This document shows positions 59,025 to 64,000 of a DNA stretch of 64,000 nt, piece after piece. The position numbers were made by a program, and so were the translations under genes. Origin of the DNA: Paenibacillus senegalimassiliensis (GTDB lineage Bacteria > Bacillota > Bacilli > Paenibacillales > Paenibacillaceae); the NCBI RefSeq assembly GCF_001486585.1, contig NZ_LN909046.1, forward strand, positions 1,910,662-1,974,661, in the 5' to 3' direction. Numbering within the stretch: the stretch's first letter is position 1; every line of letters starts with the position of its first letter. The notes beneath the pieces are model-generated. The model was not told where the DNA came from, did not search any database, and was given only the letters and a program-made list of their open reading frames with translations.

Positions 59025-60181
59025 CAAAATGGCTGCGCTATATCCTCATTCTGTCGCTATTATTGCTTACCTGCACTGGATGCTGGTCCAAAATTGAGCT
59101 GGATGAATGGGTATTTGTTTACGGTCTGTTCATCGATGTAGGGGAGCAGCCCGGAACGTTAAAGGTCTACATTAGCACGCCCCTGCCCAACCATCTTAAT
59201 AACGGAGAGCAAAGCGGGGGTAACAGTCCCGGCGAGAAACCCTATGCCTTGATCAGCAAAACGGCTGATACAATTCCTGACGCCTTGCAGAAAATTCAGG
59301 AGGATATGACCCGAAGGCTGAATTTGTCAGAAATCCGCGTCATTGTGATAGGCAAGAAGTTTGCCGCCTTAGGCATTGCCGACTTGCTGGAGTGGATTAA
59401 GCGGGAGTCCTCCGTTTCCATGGGAGCCTTCATGCTAGCCGCTGACAATATCAGTGATATTGCTCAGTTAACTCCCGTTTACGAGCAAGCCCCAACGCAA
59501 GTGCTCACAAGCTTCGCCTCGGAGAGACATATGATGAACACTACCGCCAGGGACTGCCTTATCTCTAATGCTGCCGGCCTTGGCTTTCCACTCACTTATT
59601 TATACTCAGAACGCATTCCTTCGGAGGAGCAGCCCAAGCAAATATTGAATTGGACAGGTATTGGCGGAGCTGCGCTGTTCAATAAAGAAAAAATGAAGGG
59701 CAGGCTGGAAATTGAAGAGGGCAAGGCCTTGGCATGGGCATATGGACGATTGCAAAATCCCATCTATTCCATCGTCTGGGATGGGGAGAAGAGTCGGGCG
59801 AGCGTGCTTTTCACCCAATCTAATTCCAGTTATGAAGCGAAGCTTGAGGACGGACGTCCTGTATTTACTATTCGTATTAGCGGGAGAGCCAGCGTAAGCA
59901 AAGTCAGGGATATCAAGAAGCGGAATTCTTTACATCTTAGTGCGGTCATTATTGAAAGGTTGAATGAGAGGATTGGTAGCGAAGTGGAACGGGCTATGGA
60001 AGCCACACAGCAAGCCTCTACAGATGTGCTGAGGTTAGGCGAATTGCTGGAATGGAAATATCCATCGTACTGGCAAGCCCATCGTGAGGATTGGGAGAAG
60101 ACTTATAAGGAAGGGACAACCATCAAGATCATCACCGATTTCAAAATCAATGATTTCGGGAAGCAAACTCAGGATTCGTAA
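59021..60181 (+). CDS. Spore germination receptor C subunit lipoprotein (second receptor)
   Basis: A 386-residue GerAC-type lipoprotein with signal LILSLLLLTCTGC and the CW.K.ELDEWVFVYGLFID start of the mature protein. A Ser/Gly-rich loop (NNGEQSGGNSPGE) is inserted near residue 65. C-terminal region ends in a helical tail (YWQAHREDWEKTYKEGTT), as in GerAC. Translationally coupled to the A subunit. Confidence 0.92.
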   Translation: MTKWLRYILILSLLLLTCTGCWSKIELDEWVFVYGLFIDVGEQPGTLKVYISTPLPNHLNNGEQSGGNSPGEKPYALISKTADTIPDALQKIQEDMTRRLNLSEIRVIVIGKKFAALGIADLLEWIKRESSVSMGAFMLAADNISDIAQLTPVYEQAPTQVLTSFASERHMMNTTARDCLISNAAGLGFPLTYLYSERIPSEEQPKQILNWTGIGGAALFNKEKMKGRLEIEEGKALAWAYGRLQNPIYSIVWDGEKSRASVLFTQSNSSYEAKLEDGRPVFTIRISGRASVSKVRDIKKRNSLHLSAVIIERLNERIGSEVERAMEATQQASTDVLRLGELLEWKYPSYWQAHREDWEKTYKEGTTIKIITDFKINDFGKQTQDS

Positions 60182-60200
60182 GAAAGAAAGGAAGGAAGGC

Positions 60201-61316
60201 ATGGAGATGCGTACGTCACCTTGGCAACTATTTCGCTTTGGGTTTGTCTATTTTAATTCCCAGTCCACTGTATTTCTGGTGCCTGCCTTGCTAGCAAGCA
60301 GTACCTACAATGCTTGGATGGGAGTCCTTGGGGGGTATTTATTAAGCTTGATATTACTGGGAGCGATGATTTATATCGGCAGCAGATACCCTGAACTCCC
60401 TTGGCTTCAATTCGGCAAGTCGCTGATGGGCAAGTGGCTGCATGGCGTATTTGTCATACTCTTGCTAGCCTGGTGTGTATACTACACTTCATATGACATC
60501 CAGAGCTTTGTGCTATTCTTCGGATCAAATTACTTGAGAAATACTCCACCCTGGTTCCTTCAGGCGGTGATCGCACCTATCATCATGTACACGGCCATGC
60601 GTGGCGCGAAGAATATCATCTATATGGCTGACGGTCTGTTTGTTCTTATTTTGGCCTCAACCACATTAATATTGCTTCTGTTTACCCAACAAGCCAATTT
60701 TCATATGCTAAGTGCGCTTCCCCATCATCTGCTCCCGTCCTCAGAGCTATTTGAGAACAGCTTGACGACCTTATCGTGGTTCGCAGAGTGGATGATATTC
60801 CTGTTCATTGTTCCTGACCTTAAGCTGGATAAGAACGCCGCGAGGAGCCTGTTCGCCGTCGCCAGCGTTCTAAGCTTGCTAGTCATTACCGGGTGGTTAT
60901 TGGCACTTATGAACTTTGGACCTCAATTGGCCCGCCAATTCCAGTACCCTTATCTGGAGATCATCCGCAGTATGGAGCCAGATAGCATCCTATCCAAGGT
61001 GGCCCCTTTAGTCATCGGAATCTGGACCACCTCCATGTTCATTCATAGTTCTTTTCTGATCTATGCCGCCTCCCGCTGTGCTACTTATTTCACAAAAGCA
61101 AAAGGACATCGCTTCTTCATTGTACTGATGACGGTATTTGCTGTATGTATCGCCTTCTATTACTCTAATCACCTGTCACTTTATCAGAAGCATTATTATT
61201 CCATGGAAGTGGTGATTATATGGATTGTTGTCGAGTGTATTCCTGTTTATTATGCCGCCGTCTATCTGGTTGGTTTACTTCGTCGTGGCAAGAGTCTCCG
61301 ATTATCGCGGCGGTAG
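60201..61316 (+). CDS. Spore germination receptor B subunit (second receptor)
   Basis: A 371-residue GerAB-type permease-like subunit with about ten helices (LFRFGFVYFNSQSTVFLVPALLASS ... VIIWIVVECIPVYYAAVYL). It is longer at the N-terminus in open frame, but ATG at 60201 has GGAAGG upstream and lies 19 bases after the C-subunit stop. The frame that begins earlier (60084) would overlap the C gene widely and is not used. No D subunit in this operon. Confidence 0.92.
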   Translation: MEMRTSPWQLFRFGFVYFNSQSTVFLVPALLASSTYNAWMGVLGGYLLSLILLGAMIYIGSRYPELPWLQFGKSLMGKWLHGVFVILLLAWCVYYTSYDIQSFVLFFGSNYLRNTPPWFLQAVIAPIIMYTAMRGAKNIIYMADGLFVLILASTTLILLLFTQQANFHMLSALPHHLLPSSELFENSLTTLSWFAEWMIFLFIVPDLKLDKNAARSLFAVASVLSLLVITGWLLALMNFGPQLARQFQYPYLEIIRSMEPDSILSKVAPLVIGIWTTSMFIHSSFLIYAASRCATYFTKAKGHRFFIVLMTVFAVCIAFYYSNHLSLYQKHYYSMEVVIIWIVVECIPVYYAAVYLVGLLRRGKSLRLSRR

Positions 61317-61329
61317 GTTCTGGAGTAAG

Positions 61330-61881
61330 TTAATGAGAGCAGACGATTTGCTTCAACGTATTGCCGTTAAAATCCTTCACGCTAAAATGGCCGTGATCCA
61401 AAATGCCATATGAATTAGGATGGTTCTCTTTAGGCAAAGCTATCGATCCTGGATTAAGCAGATATATGCCTTGCTGGTTGCATTCAGCTACCGGCACATG
61501 AGTATGCCCCTGAATAAAGATATCGTTCTCCCTTAGTGGCGGAAGTTGTTCCATATGAAAGCCATGCCCATGCGTCACGTAAATACGCATACCATCAACA
61601 TACAACATGGCGTAATCCGCCATCATCGGAAACTCCAGCAGCATCTGGTCCACCTCGGCATCACAATTTCCGCGAACGGCCACAATGTTCTGCTTATGCA
61701 AGTTCAACATTTCTACTACCTGCTTTGGATCATATCCCTCAGGCAGGGGATTTCTGGGACCATGATACAAGAAATCGCCTAGCATGACCAGTTGATCTGG
61801 CTGCTCCTCCTTCGCCTTCTCTAACGCCCGTTCCAGCCAGGCTGCAGATCCGTGAATATCGGATATAAACATGATCTTCAT
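61330..61881 (-). CDS. YfcE-like metallophosphodiesterase
   Basis: A 183-residue calcineurin-like enzyme: metal ligands D and H in FISDIHGS, D in MLGDFLYHGP, N in AVRGNCDAEVD, HGHGFHM and GHTHVPVAE. The GNCD and HGHG pattern is that of the YfcE/MJ0936 family. Natural substrate unknown. GGAGAGAA before the ATG at 61879-61881. Confidence 0.93.
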   Translation of the reverse strand: MKIMFISDIHGSAAWLERALEKAKEEQPDQLVMLGDFLYHGPRNPLPEGYDPKQVVEMLNLHKQNIVAVRGNCDAEVDQMLLEFPMMADYAMLYVDGMRIYVTHGHGFHMEQLPPLRENDIFIQGHTHVPVAECNQQGIYLLNPGSIALPKENHPNSYGILDHGHFSVKDFNGNTLKQIVCSH

Positions 61882-61922
61882 ATTCAATTCTCTCCTTATC
61901 ATTTATGTATTAAAGAAAGGCA

Positions 61923-61957
61923 GTGAAGCACTGGCGAGCCAACGACCGGTGCTTCAC
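61923..61957. terminator. Possible hairpin between yfcE-like gene and apbE
   Basis: GTGAAGCAC / GTGCTTCAC 9-bp stem with a 17-base loop. There is no clean T run, so it may act with the next hairpin as one termination region. Confidence 0.45.
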
Positions 61958-61981
61958 CTTCCTCTTTCTCAACAACTCAGC

Positions 61982-62012
61982 AAAAAGACGCCCCTCTTAC
62001 CGGAACGTCTTT
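61982..62012 (-). terminator. Terminator of apbE
   Basis: AAAGACG ... CGTCTTT stem followed leftward by TT, 13 bases beyond the apbE stop. Confidence 0.6.
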
Positions 62013-62024
62013 CCTATACTCAGC

Positions 62025-63098
62025 TTACTTCACAAGTGTATACCCCTCGCTGGATATCTTGAACAGATCCTTCAAGCCTGAGGTAATGTAAATTTTATCA
62101 TCCTTGGTGATGAAGATGGCTTCAGAATCATCCTCACGGCCTTCCATATACTTAAGTCCATCCTCAAGCCCCAACACATACACATACGTGGACAAAGCGT
62201 CCCCTGCCGTAGCTGAATCTGTCAGGATTGTCACGCTTTTTAACTCATTTTGGGCTGGAGCTCCGGTCCGCGGGTCCAGAATATGATGATACATCACTCC
62301 ATCTTCCACGAAATAACGTTCGTACACACCTGAGGTCGTGATGATTTGATCGTTAAGGCGAATCGTTCCCACGGAGATGCCACGGGAGCTGTCCGGGTCT
62401 TGCAGACCAATATTCCAGCTCTCTCCATTAGGCTTGGCACCCATGGCAATAATCGAACTTCCTCCCAAATCGATCAATGCACTCTTCACGCCTTCTTCAC
62501 GCAGGTAAGCAGCAATTACGTCGGCTGCGTAGCCCTTCCCAATCGCACCAAGATCAAGAATCATGCCAGGCTGCTTCAGATAAATCGTACTCTCGGCTTC
62601 CTCCACCACAATATCCTTGTAGTTGACCAGTGCCAACTCACGTTGCAAGTCCTCCTGAGCCGGGACATGAGCTCCCTCATGCCCGATATCCCAAAGGTCC
62701 ACCAAGCCACCAACGGTAGGGTCAAATAGCCCGTCCGCCTCCTCGGCATAAGCCAGCGCTAGCTTCATAACCTCCAGGGTATGTGCCGACACCTTCACCG
62801 GCTGCTTGCCAGCCTCCTGATTAACTTTATAAAGCTGACTTGTCTCAAGGGTACGACTTAACTCATCGTTCAATTCATTTAGCATTTCATCAATATGGTT
62901 GAGATGCTCTTCTCCTTTGGCATCCTCGTACAATTTGACGCTTACAACCGTGTCAAAAATATAATACTGTCTGGACACTGGCTCTAGTGCCGGCTCTTGC
63001 TTGCTTGTATTGTTTCCGCAGCCAGATAGCATGACAGCTACCATGGCGACTAACGCCAAGGCAACCGCAACTTTCCGCAAATACCGTGTTAATGACAT
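62025..63098 (-). CDS. apbE: FAD:protein FMN transferase (ApbE), lipoprotein
   Basis: A 357-residue lipoprotein enzyme that attaches FMN to Thr/Ser of partner flavoproteins. Lipobox SGC near residue 26, then the ApbE core: FDTVVSVKLY, FDPTVGGLVDLWDIG, DLGAIGKGYAADV (substrate loop), SALIDLGGSSIIAMG, and HHILDPRTGAPA near the C-terminus with the metal-binding region TDSATAGDALST. Partner protein is not in the window (RnfG/NqrC or an FMN-binding lipoprotein would be expected). Confidence 0.95.
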   Translation of the reverse strand: MSLTRYLRKVAVALALVAMVAVMLSGCGNNTSKQEPALEPVSRQYYIFDTVVSVKLYEDAKGEEHLNHIDEMLNELNDELSRTLETSQLYKVNQEAGKQPVKVSAHTLEVMKLALAYAEEADGLFDPTVGGLVDLWDIGHEGAHVPAQEDLQRELALVNYKDIVVEEAESTIYLKQPGMILDLGAIGKGYAADVIAAYLREEGVKSALIDLGGSSIIAMGAKPNGESWNIGLQDPDSSRGISVGTIRLNDQIITTSGVYERYFVEDGVMYHHILDPRTGAPAQNELKSVTILTDSATAGDALSTYVYVLGLEDGLKYMEGREDDSEAIFITKDDKIYITSGLKDLFKISSEGYTLVK

Positions 63099-63205
63099 TC
63101 TTTCACCTCGTTCAATAATTCCACGCCTCTGTGGTGTCTTGTCGCCAATACGTTGTATTGTATCCCCATTGTCCCCAAGTAGTCCAGTAAGTTAATCACC
63201 AGAGG

Positions 63206-63754
63206 TTAACTTAAAGAAAATGTAGTTACACACGTATTATCCGTATCAAACGTGGAAATTTCCGACTCGGCCTTTTTGCCCTCATATTCAATAGTCATAA
63301 GGTAAGTTTGATCACGCGGCAGCCAAAGATCAATAAACCCGTTGGCTTCTGATTTCATGACTTGATCAACTATCCTGTTGCCCTCCACGTCCGTTACCGT
63401 AACCTCAAATTCCTGCTCGGTCAATTCACCCTGGCAACCCGTCAGACTATGAATCTGACAAGGATGGGTTTGATCTATATATGGGGCCACGGATACAAAA
63501 AACTCCTCTTGGGGCAACGTGTACACCTTCTCATCAGCACTGCCCCCGTTCACAATCAACTCCCGCGGAGTAATCGATGCCGACTCAGCCGCCAGCTTCC
63601 CTACACTATAATCATGAACCATTTGCTTAATGCTTTGCGTATCCAGTACATTCTGGTCTGCCTGCTTCTCCCCAGACCCGTTGAACAGCAGAAACCCGCC
63701 GATGGCAGCAACTATCACAACCCCGGCTCCGAGTATAACCATTTTATTCTTCAT
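63206..63754 (-). CDS. CueP family copper-binding protein
   Basis: A 182-residue exported protein with an N-terminal anchor helix (MVILGAGVVIVAAIGGFLLF) and no lipobox. The CueP core is clear: PCQIHSLTGCQGEL and the third Cys in DNTCVTTF, with ANGFIDLWLPRDQTYLMTIEY between. The three Cys bind copper in Salmonella CueP, which supplies copper to periplasmic superoxide dismutase. 107 bases upstream of apbE in transcription order. Confidence 0.9.
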   Translation of the reverse strand: MKNKMVILGAGVVIVAAIGGFLLFNGSGEKQADQNVLDTQSIKQMVHDYSVGKLAAESASITPRELIVNGGSADEKVYTLPQEEFFVSVAPYIDQTHPCQIHSLTGCQGELTEQEFEVTVTDVEGNRIVDQVMKSEANGFIDLWLPRDQTYLMTIEYEGKKAESEISTFDTDNTCVTTFSLS

Positions 63755-64000
63755 TTAATGGCACCCTTTCTATAGAAAGAAATCATCCAAAATCTGTACG
63801 AAACTGCCCCGATTATACCATAGGTCATATTTGGGAAGCTATTAACCAATTAGTCATTAAATTGAGACTATAATCACACAACCAGGCATGAAGAACCATA
63901 TAAAATATTGTAAAAGGAGGGAAAAGCTCGGAGGGTGTCGAAAGAAGAGCTCTATACTGATGAAATTACATACTAATAACTATAAATTATTTGGAGGTTT
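63755..64000 (+). other. Right-edge intergenic region; next gene begins beyond the window
   Basis: Contains no full gene except the candidate short frame at 63935-63976. GGAGG at 63993-63997 is a ribosome binding site for a rightward gene whose start lies outside the window. Confidence 0.55.
63935..63976 (+). CDS. Candidate 13-residue peptide (MSKEELYTDEITY)
   Basis: A GTG-started frame of 13 codons ending in TAA. GGAGG directly abuts the start and a second AAGGAGG lies 14 bases upstream; both spacings are poor. It could be a leader peptide, a short functional peptide or chance. Included at low confidence because it sits between two ribosome binding sites before the next gene. Confidence 0.2.
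   Translation: MSKEELYTDEITY

Noticed and set aside
1..64000. tRNA, rRNA, CRISPR array, prophage or intact insertion sequence
   Set aside because: None seen: no regular repeat-spacer series, no transposase or phage genes, and no tRNA-like stretch was recognised by eye. A dedicated tRNA scan was not possible.

Overview
The window looks like a chromosomal segment of a spore-forming, low-GC Gram-positive of the Paenibacillus type. The evidence is the sporulation gene content (alpha/beta SASP, YjcZ, YtvI, YtrH, YtrI, YheC/YheD-like ATP-grasp proteins, two Ger receptor operons), strong GGAGG ribosome binding sites with frequent GTG/TTG starts, and a gene order close to the B. subtilis ytoI-ytpI-ytrIH-dnaE-accDA-pyk-fxsA-ytvI-citZ-icd-phoPR-polA-mutM-coaE-nrdR block. 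No rRNA, tRNA, CRISPR array, prophage or intact insertion sequence was seen. The organism is inferred from gene content only.

0-20 kb, phosphate and housekeeping block: the end of a radical-SAM-like gene, a 42-residue YjcZ protein, a DedA protein, then pstSCAB, nrdR, an SASP gene, polA-mutM-coaE-transglycosylase, pstB2-phoU, a soluble CBS/chemoreceptor protein, phoP, phoR and a class I fumarase. Three sets of 11-bp-phased TGTAAA-type repeats (upstream of pstS, pstB2-phoU and phoP) mark a PhoP regulon. The sensor gene lies upstream of the regulator gene, the reverse of B. subtilis.

19-43 kb, conserved metabolic and replication core with small insertions: YfbR-like nucleotidase, SDR, glycosyltransferase and XRE regulator, then icd, citZ, ytvI, fxsA, a thioesterase, pyk, accA, accD, a PgpA-like protein, dnaE, ytrH, ytrI, ytpI and ytoI. 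The mdh and pfkA genes that sit in this order in B. subtilis are absent here. Three related repeats ending in GTTCAAAAAGT-type inverted ends occur at 13.2, 25.7 and 32.1 kb. At 40.4-40.6 kb two divergent promoters each carry an Fnr-like palindrome centred about 41 bp from the predicted start of transcription; they serve a YwiC-like membrane protein on one side and a DUF2249 protein plus an unknown partner on the other.

41-61 kb, sporulation and germination block: yheA and yheB homologues on one strand, and divergently five consecutive YheC/YheD-type ATP-grasp genes behind an excellent SigK-type promoter. Then a large secreted GH85 endo-beta-N-acetylglucosaminidase, a HAD phosphatase, and two back-to-back germinant receptor operons (A-C-D-B leftward, A-C-B rightward). 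The window ends with a YfcE-like phosphodiesterase, an ApbE flavin transferase lipoprotein and a CueP-like copper-binding protein. A ribosome binding site lies at the very last bases, so another gene starts just outside.
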